A DNA stretch of 64,000 bases, taken from Chamaea fasciata. Its lineage: Eukaryota; Chordata; Aves; Passeriformes; Sylviidae. Made by a program: the position numbers and the translations under genes. The first letter of the stretch is position 1; each line of letters starts with the position of its first letter. Of this stretch, positions 1 through 12,300 are shown one piece after another. The DNA lies in the NCBI GenBank assembly GCA_029207755.1, contig JARCOQ010000006.1, positions 66,872,093 through 66,936,092 of the forward strand, in the 5' to 3' direction. The notes beneath the pieces are model-generated. The model was not told the DNA's origin. It saw nothing but the letters and a program-made list of their open reading frames with translations, and made no database searches.

Positions 1-2396
1 TTCAAGAAAGATCTTTTCATTAGGCTGTTAACAACTAAGCTTCAAATATTCTTGGCCTAGAAATGAGTAGTGGTACTTCATACTTTGCCAAAAACCGGAG
101 GAAAGCAGTTGGTCTTTGCATTTACTGTGAAAACACCCAGGAAGACAAGGTTTTGAAAAGGTTTGTGCTTGAAACCCAACAGGAAAGACCCTTTGGTGAT
201 CCATACTAGGGACTAAAACACCATAATGTCGCCTGAACAAAACTCACATGCCAGCTCATTTCAAGGAAATTCATGTCAGGTGTGTCTACTGACCTACTCA
301 TGTTAAGAATGGTTTCTCTGTTGGAGAATGGTTTGTGCTGGAGATGTGGGCCACTGCTCATGTCAGACCCAAGGAATTGCAGTCTAGGAAGGGTGGACTC
401 CAGTCATCCAAGGGAAAAAAAGAAATGTGCTATCCTGTGGGACCATCTGAAAGCCCTTTAATAGCATAATTGAACTTTTACCTAGAAACTATTAAATTGA
501 ATTTATGAACTGATTATTCCTTCCCTATTCTGGCTGGCCTCCCACAGAAATTTCACCTGTTCTCTAATCATCTCTACCTATTTTTTCTGTTGACCCCCTT
601 TCAGTTAATTAAAAAGCCATTTCATCCTTTTTTTTTTTTTTAACACTTTAGATCCCATTCTTTCTGCAACCTACAAGCCTGGTTCTATTTACTGAATATG
701 AATATCCACTTATTTTTATGCTTCTGGATAATCTCATGTTGAAGCTTGCTGAACATCCATCCCTGTTCCTGTGCGAGATTGTTGCAGCTGTACTTACACT
801 TTTTACTTTCAGAGTATTTGAAGGCCCTAGCAAAAAATCACATTTGTAACAAATAGGAGTTATTCAGAACTACTGAACAATGGAAGATAAAGACTCCACA
901 GTTTTAAATTGGGAGATTTCCCTTGAATAAGCAAAAGATTTTGTGCACTGCACCTTGACACAGTTTGCCATTATCTTTTTCCCCCAGGTGTTGAGTATGG
1001 AGCTTTTGAGTATTTGCTTTTTGAACATACCCTGCATCTGAGGCCTCTAAAGAATTTATTTTTAAAGACTAAAACCTAAGGCTTCTGCTGTCCTGATCAC
1101 TGTCTTTCAGCATAGAGAAAGCATTAACAAACTTCTCTTTAAAGCTTCATGTCAGTGAAACTTGAAGAAATTGATTTAATTAATATTCATGGGAATGATG
1201 TATTTCAAATGGAATTTCACCAAATTAAAGCCCAAACATTAATAAAAATCACATGAAGCTACATGAATTGAGAACATTTTGCTCTCCCATTCATAGAGAG
1301 GATAATAGAAAAATAATAATAGAAGAATAAGGGATAAAAAAAAAAGCCAAAGGTTTTGTTTGCTCTGAAATTAGTGCATAGATTGATGCACAAATTTGTA
1401 TGAAATCATGAATATATATATACATACACATATCTATATATAGTGTCCTCAAAAGCTATGGGAAAGCTGTACTATAATAATTATGCTTCTCATGTAGCAG
1501 TTAACCTTTTTCTGTTTCACAGACAGTTAAACATGCAGTTACTTCTCAGTCATCACATTAACATTACTGTTCCTTCAGAGCTTTTTCTCTGGCTCCATAC
1601 ACTTCATGCTCTAGATACTGCAGCTCCCAGTACTTACAAATGATTTACACAGATTACACAATGCTTCACTTATGAATAAAAATTATACAAATGCACTGGA
1701 GTATGAATTGGCAAAACAGAGTCAGCTTTATGCAGTACATTTTCCAGTTTCCATAGTATTTTCCTAATTCTGTCAAGTTAATTCATGTACTGTGAGACAC
1801 TTGACGTTAAAACAGACTCTGATTGTTGGTTCAAGAGCATTATAACAAATGTTATTTGCTCCCCTTTGTTATTATGCATTTGTAAATGCCAGTAGTTATA
1901 TTCCACCAAAGGAAAAGAGTTTCCTACCATAGGAGACCCCTGGTTCTTTCCCCCAAGTCAGTGTCTTTTCCTTCATGAAGACGAGCCTCATAAAACATAA
2001 CCATAAGATGGCACCAAGACATACCATGGAATTTCTTACACTGATCCTGATGCTGTTGCTGATACATGTTTTTGTTCCCCGGTCATATCTTTTTTTACCA
2101 GTCCTTTCCTACTCTTCCATTTCGCCTCCTACCAGGCTGGGTTTTATACTGCTGCCAGATGGTATTTCAGTTTAAATCACTGAACTAGCCAAAGATTTGA
2201 CCATCCAGGTCATGCTGAAAAATACTGGAGGCTGTGGTTGGCTGGGATACGTAATCACTGAGAGCTGCACTCCAGTATGCAAAGTAACAACCAGCAAAGG
2301 CCTTGGCAGCTGCCAGCCCTGAAAAGAAAAGAAAAAAAATAAAAAATATGGAAGCATATCCAAACTATTGTTAACAGAATCTGAATATTTTCCAGC

Positions 2397-2458
2397 TTTT
2401 CCTGAGCAATTATTATAAAACTGAATATTTTCCTGAGTGATTATTATAAAACTGACAC
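2397..2458 (+). repeat. 31-bp tandem duplication
   Basis: Two adjacent 31-bp units (2397-2427 and 2428-2458) built on TTTTCCTGAG plus ATTATTATAAAACTGA, differing at three positions or so. Confidence 0.88.
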
Positions 2459-5400
2459 ATCCCTGGGTACTTCTACCCCCTCTTTCTCCTCTGGTATAGA
2501 CAGGAGTGCCAGGATCCCCACCTGGTCACCTGTACGGCATCAGGACCAGAATACTCCTCTTTCTCCACAGGTTTGGTGTTTCCTGGCTGATAAAGACCAG
2601 TGAAGCTGAGGGTTAGTGGTTTTACCACAGCTTTTGCCCCAACTTGTCACTAGCTGCCCTCCCCATTGGTCATTACTCCTTAATTATGTTCAGTGGTTCC
2701 ATCTGTGAAAAGCACCCTGGGTGCATTTTAAAGCATTATAGAAGTATTTTAATGAAAATATTAGCAATGACCCCTTTTTTTTTCTTTTTTTTTTTTCCCT
2801 CTCTAATGGGTGCTGTATGCTATTTGCACTTTTAGAGCAAAGGCTATTTCAACTTTTTTCCATTATATAATTCTCCCCCTCCCCCCCACCCCGCCAATGG
2901 TTTATAACTGTGCAATAAAAATTCACGCAGTTTGAATCTTGGCAAACAAGGTTTTAAGTTGGAAAAAAAGTCACTAAAGCCAAGTTGGAGTTTAAAGAGT
3001 GTAAAATATGAAGGGGACTAAATTTTCTTAAATATATTTTTGTGCTTACACAAATGAAAAACAGATTAATTTTTTATATTTATTGAACTTTGATTGCTAT
3101 ACACAAAATAAGTTCGCTGTTGAGGGTGTTTTTCTTGGTCCAAAAATACAGGCATGTTAGGTACATTCTTTATTGGCAGATTATGAAAAGGAGAAAGGTG
3201 GTACCTAGGAAAGAAAAATAATCATATGAATAATTAACTTAAGCTTGAAATAAAGCTCATAATATGAGGTTCCCCCCAGGTTGCCCACTTAAGTAATGAG
3301 GCAAAGTGTACACTTAAATGAAATGCAAGCTATGTACCAGCCTCAAAAACTCTGAGGCCCATTTTAACACATCATGGATGATGTATCATATTTTATCTGA
3401 TTTTTATTCATCACCAGGATGCCCTCAAGGAATCTACTGGAAGAAAATGCTCTGATATATCTCCAGACTGCATTAGAAGGACTTTTGAGATTGGTGACAC
3501 CGACTGAAAACAGCTCTGGGTGAGTGCAACAGAATAGTCAGTACAGCATTGTAACTAAAAGGAAACCAGAAATATTCCATGCTGTTCACAAAATCTTACT
3601 TTGCTGTGGCTAAAGAAACCCCTCATCAACGTCATGAAATGCAAATTAATTATTTTATCATTTTGGTCTCAGTGAGGGAAGGTGCTGTTACCAGCAAAGC
3701 ATCTCAAAGTGCCCAGAACTTTGTCATTCAGATGTGTGAAGCAGGTGAACAATGTTTTCAAATCCAAGTAGATGAAAAAGAGTCTCAGTTTGAAAACACA
3801 TGAAAGGTGTCTCATTTGATATCCTTACACAGTGTTCTATGGATTTTTCTTGGTTAAGCACAAAGAACTATGAGCTCAGGAACAATACCTTAGAGGATTT
3901 TAGCTGCAATCATTGTAAAAAAGTGCCAGGACAGGGGCTTAATTAGAGATGAAAAAATTGTAAAGCATTTAGTTCTATTAATAACCTTCATATGTGAAAA
4001 TAAAAGCACTTGAGAAGGAAGATGAGGAGAAACAGGAGTGGAAAGCCAAGATCCAAAATGAATCCAGTGGTTACAGGTCCCATACTGAACTCCAAAAGTA
4101 TTTTTCTTGTGAGAAAAGTTCTGACCTCTCCTCTGAGTGAAACAAGTTCTCCTCTGCCCGGTCAAATGCAGAAGGCATTAAAGATTCCCCACCTATCAAT
4201 TTTCTCACCTTTATCAACTAGTTATATATGTATCTGGTAATTATATGTTTTTTTCAACCAAAACACCTCAGACTTGGGAAGCTGAAAAAGACTTCCTCAA
4301 TGCAGTTTGACTATGTATTCCCTACCCAAAACAATGCCCATGTAGAATTCCAAACTAGTGCTTAATGGTTAGAATAAAGGTCCAAGAGTCACAGTTTCTG
4401 ATTTTTATTGCTAATATTTCCATGCAGTTGTTCTCTGGCTTTGGGAAGTCATTTACTTAGTTTCTCCTGATTTCAAACATTACATTGATGTAAGGTGTGT
4501 AATATATCTATTATGCAGCATGTATTATACACTTTATAAACATAGAGTAAATAAACACACAAGGTAGACATTGTAAAGAACTCTGAAGACCTTCAGTAGA
4601 GGTGCATAAATCTTATATTTAACAACCACAATTTCAGTAGCTCATCAGTGTACTTCAATGCATTGTGTGCCATGGATAACAGAGAATTAAAGGAGTACAG
4701 TAAAATTTCTCAGGAGTTGTAATGTCGTATAGAAATCTCATAGGTTTGGTTTAGTGTTGCACCAAGAATAAACTGGTGGAATATAGTCTGTACTTCCCTT
4801 CAGAGATTAGTATTCATGAGAAACTAAGAAATGTATTCCATTTTGTGCTGTTTCCCACAACAGTCTGACACAAAATGTATTAGGAGAACTTTGGCAAGCG
4901 TCTAATATAATAAAATATTCAGTTTACAAAGCAGAAAGTGTGCCCCATGCTCTTCCATAAATCTACTATAATAGGCACTTGTGGCAAAAAATACATTTCT
5001 GAACACATAGAAAACACAGATTACCGCATAATCATGATGTAATTGGTGGAAAGCCACCACGGCTGTTTTCTGCTGCAAGCCATATAAAAGCTTTTTGACT
5101 ATTTTAAGTTCGGGGCAGAATGAAGTGAGAGGAAGCCTCCGCAGATTTGACTTTTGCTGGAAGTCACATGAGCAGATGAAATGAGATCAACTTGTAAAGC
5201 GGAGGCAAGCTGTGGCTGGAAAGATTTCCTCATGGCTGCTGCCTTGGTAAGCTCAGAGGAGAGCTAAAGCCGTGTAGACCATTCCTGTGAAGTTAGTGAG
5301 CACATCACCCTCATTTTCTACCGTGCTGCACTCTTACACCAAGTTAATAAGGTATAGATGGGGCTCCCTCACTCATCAGCACAGCAAAGGTAAGCCTGAA

Positions 5401-5748
5401 ATGTCCAAAATGCTGGTGCATGAGTTCCCAATGAGTCCTGTACATCTGGCTGTTTCTGTGAGCAAACAAGGGGATTTTATTCCAGGAAGAACTATTGGAA
5501 ATCACTCACAAATGTGCCGCATCGATCCAAAACATTTATAATCATTTGACTCTGGGTATTGGGCATATGATTTACATTTGCACTTGTACACAGGCAGACA
5601 GATCCTCCCTGTCTCCCTCCCTCTCTCACACTTTCCTATAAAAACAGTTGCTATTTCCTGACTGGCTGCCTTCCAAATTTGTGAACCAATTTAATTTGGC
5701 ACCTTTTAACTCATTCCATTATGCCCACCACAAACCTTGCCTAGGTAA

Positions 5749-5812
<64 letters not shown>
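5749..5812 (+). repeat. (AAT)n microsatellite
   Basis: About 21 uninterrupted AAT/ATA units. On the minus strand they read as a poly-Leu open frame, which is not a gene. Confidence 0.97.
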
Positions 5813-6675
5813 TTGAGATAAAAAACCCCATGGGATCAAAGAAATGAGGTGGACAGAGAAGAAAACTGAATGACCAGGGAGCCAAGTGTGTCAATGCTGG
5901 TGTATAAAACACATGAGGCTACCAAAATTTTGCACCCTCTGTGCCACGTGCTTCTGCAGAGCCAAAGGTGTGAGCTAAGAATGACAAACTCTGCAGGTTT
6001 CCCGGTCCGAAATGCCCATGATTTATGATTTAGATGATTTAGAACCCCAAGTCCGCATCTGCACACAACCTTCTTCAGAGCTGTCTCCAACCTCTCTAAG
6101 CAAGGTTCTGTGTGGTGGATAAACCCCCCATCAGGAGACTGTCCATGCCCTTATGGGATACTACCACACTCCTGCGTGAATGGGTGGAAAATCCTGGGAC
6201 TTTCTGGAGGTTTACAGGTGCTGTGGGGAGGCAGAGGCACCCACACCTCTCTGCCAGGTGCCAGTATCCCCCTGAGAGCAGTGAGGAAACGAAAAGCAGA
6301 GTGTGACTGTCACAGCTGGGCTTCAGTGCCGGTGCGGAGTCAGCACAGCTGTGCGCTCCCCACAGCCCAGCTCTGTGAGTGAATGGTCCCAGCATCACCA
6401 TCCAGGAAATGTGTGTGTGCCTGCACTGAACAGGCATTGTGCTTCTTCCTCAGGAGCTCTCAGAGTAGCTCGGAGCAGTCCTTCAAAAGGTGTAAGACAT
6501 TTGGTACAAATTTTTTCTCCTACCACCAGGAAGAAAATAACTCAGCTGCTAAGCCTAGATTGTGTAAAAACACCTCAAGAGAAAGATTCAAAATACCTTA
6601 ATTAGATCAAGCCAACAGCATCCTCTACAGCTAGTGAAGGACCAGGATCCCTCATGCAGCAGATGTACAGTTTAT

Positions 6676-6880
6676 GTGGCACGTCCACAGATCTTTTCAT
6701 CACCTCCAGGTTTGCTGACACCAGCTCCTTCCCTGGGCAGCCTGTTCCAGTGCTTGGCAATCCTTCCAGTGAGGAGATTTTTCCTAATATCCAATCTCAG
6801 CCTTCCTGTTGCAGTTTGAGGCTGTTTCCTCTTATCCTGTCAGTTGTTACTTGAAGGAAGAGACTGATCCTCCCCTCTCA
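6676..6880 (-). mobile_element. CR1 LINE 3' fragment
   Basis: The plus strand reads CACCTCCAGG, CTTCCCTGGGCAGCCTGTTC, TTTTTCCTAATATCCAATCT and TTTCCTCTTATCCTGTCAG, the reverse complement of the CR1 3' region. It belongs to the same diverged subtype as the copies at 40508 and 61055. The terminal octamer end is not clear and the copy may begin a little further left. Confidence 0.82.
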
Positions 6881-8698
6881 GAGAAGCCTGGGACCCAATT
6901 AAAAGGATAGGATTTGGTTTCTCAGAGCTACTACAGCTCTGTGCTGTTCTGCACAGTTAATGGCTTTGGGGTCAGAAGTGGAGTTACTTAACATGCCACA
7001 CGAAAAAGTCAGGATTTGCAGCTGAAGTGGCAAAAAAACCTGATCCACCCAGCAGAAAGTGGGGCTCACATGAAATTATCCATGAGTACCCCCCCAGAAT
7101 GAGGCCAGGAAGGTGTGCATGGCTGCCGAGGGGGTAAGAAGTGTTCTGATGTCCTGCAACGAGTTTATCTTGCATAAACAGTCACTTGAGATTCATCTCT
7201 GCATGCTATCACTGTCAGTCTTGTCAGAAGAAGTGTCTGAACTACTACAATGATGTTATACAGGACTTGTACATTTTCACAGTTCCAAAAATCCCCCTCT
7301 CCCACAAGGACAGCTCCCAGAGGAACTAAAATTGTTGTCACAGTAAACCACTAAGAAACCTAAACAAAACTCTCCAGATTGCCACTGCCTTGTAACCAGT
7401 ATTTCCCAGTGTTACCTATCAGCATTGGGGGTGGTGAAACATGAAAGTTTTTGGGTTTTTTTTCATCTCTGTATGGTGCTAAAGAAAGCTGGGAATGGTG
7501 CCACCTCAGCTGCTGAACATACAGCTGCCCCACCTCCCATCTGCATCAGCCTGACAAGCGTGGTTATCCTTCTTAAAATGAGGTTCTCTTTCTGTTTCTG
7601 TGAATTTTTTAATGAATTCAGACTAACAGAATGGACACGCAAAATGTCTCAGGAAAGACAGTGCAGCCTCTCTGACTACACATTTTTCCTGCTTAGAATA
7701 TTGAAGCATGTTGGTGACAGTAGGAGCTTAGGACAATGGCTTTCCACTCACTCAGGAGAAAAAGAATGCAGCTTATAGTCAAATACAGTACTGACACCAA
7801 TATAACTAAAAGCAAAAACCTTGTTAATTGTTGACTATATTTTTTCAAAATCTTGATTAAGTTTTTTCTCAGATCATCATCCATTGAATCCTAACCCTGT
7901 GTAGGTTATCTAATAAGGGAATTTCATACCCACTTGCAGGAAAACAAAAACAAGTGGAAATCTCACGATATCTGGATTGCCTTACTAACAAAGATATACC
8001 AATCATTGTTTTCATTGTCTATCTGTAAATTTTAAACTCACTTAAAAGAGATCTTCTTTAGGGAAGTCATATGAAGCTTACAGAATTATCTGATTTGCTT
8101 TCATCTGGAATGCCTACCTAAAAAACAGACTAAATAAAAGCTCAATAGAATCTCTAAATAATGTGTTGGTTAGAAAAACTTGTTGGATAACTTTGCTAAT
8201 TAACCTCACTAACACTTTTGTCAGAAGAGTTATCTCTTTCTTACCTACACTGCCATGCCTCTGCTTTAGCAACACATCATTCTTAAACTTGGAAAAGAAA
8301 CTCCAGTTCCAAAATTTCTCTTGAATAAAGCAAAACCCACAAATGTCTTAGGCATCTTTTCCAGTTACCAGCTCACAGCTGTCTGAGTCCACTATAAACA
8401 TCTCCTTCCATTAACCCAGTGCTCCTAGTTTAAATGTCATTATTAGGAAAAGTTTGATTTTTATCCTTAGAAGGCAACTTTTAGAAACAAAATTATACAA
8501 AAAATATACTGTTAAAGTAATGTGTTACTACAGTGCTATCATCTTGCTTCAGATTATATCTTGTACAACTGTGGTGTACAGAGGCACCTCCTGATAAATT
8601 TGTTAGAGGTTTTTAATAATCACAACTAAATGCTCATCTGTACATAAGCACACAAACCAGACAACCTTCTCCTTTCCCTCCACTTGCCAATGTCTCTT

Positions 8699-9399
8699 TG
8701 TCATGGGTTTTGTAAAGAGCATATTATTCTATTCCATCTGGGTGTAGCAGAATTGCTTATCTTTGCCCAAATGGGTCAGTGTCACTTCTCAGATGGTGGA
8801 GTGCTACTTATGTCTCTTCATTGTTTCACTACTTCCATGGGAATGTCTTCTGCTACTGGACCATTAAGAGCTCATCAGTGACATTACACATTACAGTGCA
8901 CTATTGTAAGCTGCTCCACACAAGGAGGAGGAGTCAAACCATCCTAACCTAGATAAAAAGGACCCACAGTCCCATTAAGTATCCAGTTTTTCCACCGGAT
9001 CCCTGGAGGAAGACCGGACCCATCTCACCATTACTGGACCCCTTTTTTTTCAACGGGACCATCTCTACTCCAACAGAACCACGTCTGCCACTCCAGGAGG
9101 GCTTACTTTGGACTGCTTCCAACACCCTGACCAATGGGGTGTCAGGTTGAATTTCTGACTCTGTCAGGGTTTTTCTAGGATTTCTTGTTTGTTTATTTGT
9201 TTGCTCATTCTTCTGTACTACAACATCTGTATTTTTATATCCATAGTAAAGAACTGCTCTACTTATTCCCAAAATCTTTGCCTGACAGCCTTTTAATGGC
9301 AAATTTATGATAATTTGGAAAAGGGAGGGAGCGGCTTACATTTTAAGGAAGACTCCAACCCTCCCTGGCAGGAGGGTTGTCTATCTAAACCAAGACACT
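8699..9399 (+). mobile_element. Avian endogenous-retrovirus LTR (probably solo, ERVL-like)
   Basis: A segment of about 701 bp begins TGTCATGG and ends CCAAGACA; these termini are inverted complements at 7 of 8 positions, as in retroviral LTRs. A GATAAAAAGG TATA-type box lies at 8952-8961 and an AGTAAA polyadenylation-type signal at 9245-9250, in the expected U3/R order for the plus strand. The flanks are CTCTT on the left and CTTTT on the right, an imperfect 5-bp duplication. No internal retroviral coding sequence is seen on either side. Assignment to an ERVL-like avian family comes from remembered LTR wording and is tentative. Confidence 0.65.
8952..8961 (+). promoter_or_regulatory. TATA-type box of the LTR at 8699-9399
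   Basis: GATAAAAAGG lies about 250 bp into the LTR, upstream of the AGTAAA signal at 9245-9250. Its position is right for a U3 promoter. Whether it is active today is unknown. Confidence 0.45.
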
Positions 9400-12300
9400 T
9401 TTCAAAATGTTGTCTCCAAAGGAAAGCCTCTATCCACAGCATCCTCATATTGCGATGTGACTAATAAACCCCTTCTGCCAATATTCACATGTAAATAAAT
9501 TTAAAGTAGATTTCACACATGTATGTCTCTCTTTGAAATGAAAACTGAAATTTATTCCTCTCCACTTTATGTTGAAACTGGCTTTGGTTTTTTATTATCA
9601 TTATTTTTACTGTGTCTAGAAACAATTCTGCTTGAAATATTCAAAGCACAAGGCTGTTTTCAATAGATTGACAGAAGCTTTGGGGGGAATTCTCTGCCTT
9701 TACTGAAGCCTGGTAGGGCTGGCAAAAGAAATTAGGAGCAGCTGCAAAAACTACTGCAAAAAAACCCCTACTAATGCAAAAAGAGGCAATGCATCCTAAA
9801 GTATGAAGTCAAATGCCCCCTCAACTTGTCGAAGTTGAGGAGAGACAGCAATTTACCCTCACCTCCTCCAGACCAGCTCTGAGAGAGGTGCGAGGGCATC
9901 ACAGTCACACAGACCCAAGGGAGAGGGGAGACATGAGGTTATAAAAAGGAAGCATGATCACATTTCTCTCTAGTCTGAGCACAGTCCCAAGGTGTTCGGT
10001 TACAGCAAAAAACGTGCCAAATCATCAGAGGGAACAGACTATGATGAGAGCCATAAATCTATTTAGATTAACTGAAATTTTCACCATTTGGCTTCAAGTA
10101 GAAGAACCAAATATTTTTTCTTGCAACTAATCTGTTTTGACTCTATGAAAAACATTTTCATTGCAATGAAGTTATTAAAGTCTTAGCACTTACTGTTTTG
10201 TAGTTAATATAGGAACTTTTTTCTCCCTGCCTGCTAGTTCCTCTGCAATAAATTTCTTTGCACAGGTCGGCTCTTCACTCTACTTCTCTTATTACTTCAT
10301 TTAAGAGAATGATTTATTTTAAACCCCAAACCAAACATAGGATCGAAGAGTAAAGGTTAAGAAATGAAATAAAAAGAAAACAGACCTTCACCTTTCATTA
10401 TGCTTGTCTTAAGTATCTGCTCTATTAAACTTACTCAGTGTTTAAGTCTGGTTTATTAAAAACCATCAGTGTTTAGCTTCTACTATTTTTGAAGCAGTCT
10501 GCACTGTGTAGTGTCTAATAGGCTGTCCGAAACCAGATTTTTGCTGTTGTTGTTTGAAAAGCAAACAAATTTAGAATGCTCCAAGACATCCATTTGTATA
10601 AAGCAGTTAGCAGTCACAAAGACTTGACCAATATCATATCAAGTTAATTTTATAAACCAAAATCTGAAGTGTGTTTATTACATCTTGTAGGGCTACTCAT
10701 TAAAGATATAATCTGGCTCCCTATTGGAAATCTCAGCACAGATTGACACATCAGTGTTTAACCAGGCTCTTTACCCATATGAAAAATCTTTTTACACTCT
10801 GAGGAACATGCAAAAAAAATCACCAGTCAAAGGAGCCTGATTTTCTGTTCCAACCCTAAAATCTCAGTTGATGCATCAAGAATCACATAAAATAAGCTGC
10901 ACTTTACTATTTGTAACATATATAAAATATAATTATATGTATATGTATTGCACTTGGTGCAATCAGTAGGAACTCTGTTAAGGATTTAGATGAGGGGAGA
11001 GTTGATGTACAGTGAATTTAGAAGCAGGATCCGATTGCAGACACTACATTTAAAAATTTTACCTCTGAGCCATTGCTCCTATGATGTCCACAGAGAATTC
11101 TGTCAAAATCAGGGGCGAGATTTTGGTTATCAAGTCTTTTTAGCTCTGAAGCAGTGTAATTGCATCATCTGCACTGCATCATCATTTTTAGAAACCGAGG
11201 ATTAGGTATGAATCATGTGCATCTCTTTTCTGGTATTGTCTTTCCCTATTTCTTTGTATGACACAGTTTGGAAAGCTACAGCAAGAAACATCTTCATCCA
11301 GCCAGGAAAGCCCCATTTTCTCTGGTCATTTTAGAATGAAAAGACTGTTTAAAACATGATAAGAGCAGCTCTATATGATACAAGCAGTGTCAGTCACAGT
11401 GAAACCTGTACCAGCAGGAGCCAGGCAGCTCTTCCTTCCCTGGACACAAGTCCCTCTGCAGCCACAAGGCAGGGCCAACAGTGTCACCAAGGACAGCATG
11501 ATCCATGCATTGTCCTTTCCTGAAAGGAATGAAGCACGGCTCACTGAGAGGCTGTTTCCCGTACCCTGTAAAAATATATCAGCGTTTTGCAAAAGCAAAC
11601 AAAAAGCCCCAAACTTTGCTCAGCGTCAGAATGAAAAGTGGACATTTTTAAATTCCCAGTAGATAAGGCCGTGTTTGAGCAAACCCAAACTGCTGGACCT
11701 CACAAGTTGCCACACAGCAGAGCTGTTGTTGCCCTTCAGTCAGCTCTAATTATGAACTAATTCAATGAGTTTTTGCCTCAGACATTACTGTGAACAACCT
11801 CGAACTACAGAGCCACAGCCAAACATCTTCATTTTAAAAGCTGCTCCTGCCTCTAAACTCAGACATATTGCACACGCCTTTGGAATGCCCTGGAAAGAAG
11901 GTAAATAACTCAAAATTTGTAGCTCTCCAGCTTACCCCAAATCTAATTTCTAGCACCTTATAGAAATAACAGTGCAGGGAAGTAAATGCAAGAGAGAGAG
12001 AAGACATAGAAACAAAGCTCTAGGAGGTTCCCATGTAAGGTCACCAGAAGAGCTGAGAGGGTTGGTTTTTTCCCTTACAGAGGAGCCTAAATTTAATTTC
12101 TCTTCTCTTTTTCTACTTTACTCTGCTCTTTTCCTCTCAGTCTCCATCCTACTCCTCCTCCTTTCTTCTCCTCCAGTCTGAAATTCCATTCCCAGCCATA
12201 TGTTTCTCATTGTGATCCACCTTCCATTTTTGGTCATACAGCAGAATGTGGTTTGAAGATCCAAGAAAGTCAGAGCATGTTGACACAAGGATGTTGGATT

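Larger units (their letters stand above)
1..8698. other. Gene-free DNA downstream of FAT4 (leftmost block)
   Basis: AT-rich single-copy DNA. Apart from the 31-bp duplication, the AAT microsatellite at 5749 and the CR1 fragment at 6676, I see no gene, RNA gene or known element. Open frames are below 120 codons, with no recognisable domain and no plausible splice partners. A TATA-like box (5083-5090) and a spaced inverted repeat (5135-5206) are noted as findings. Confidence 0.8.

Noticed and set aside
5706..5912. Poly-Leu open frame on the minus strand
   Set aside because: Produced by the AAT/ATT microsatellite.
8949..9302. 117-codon open frame on the minus strand
   Set aside because: Lies inside the LTR at 8699-9399 and antisense to it; LTRs are non-coding.
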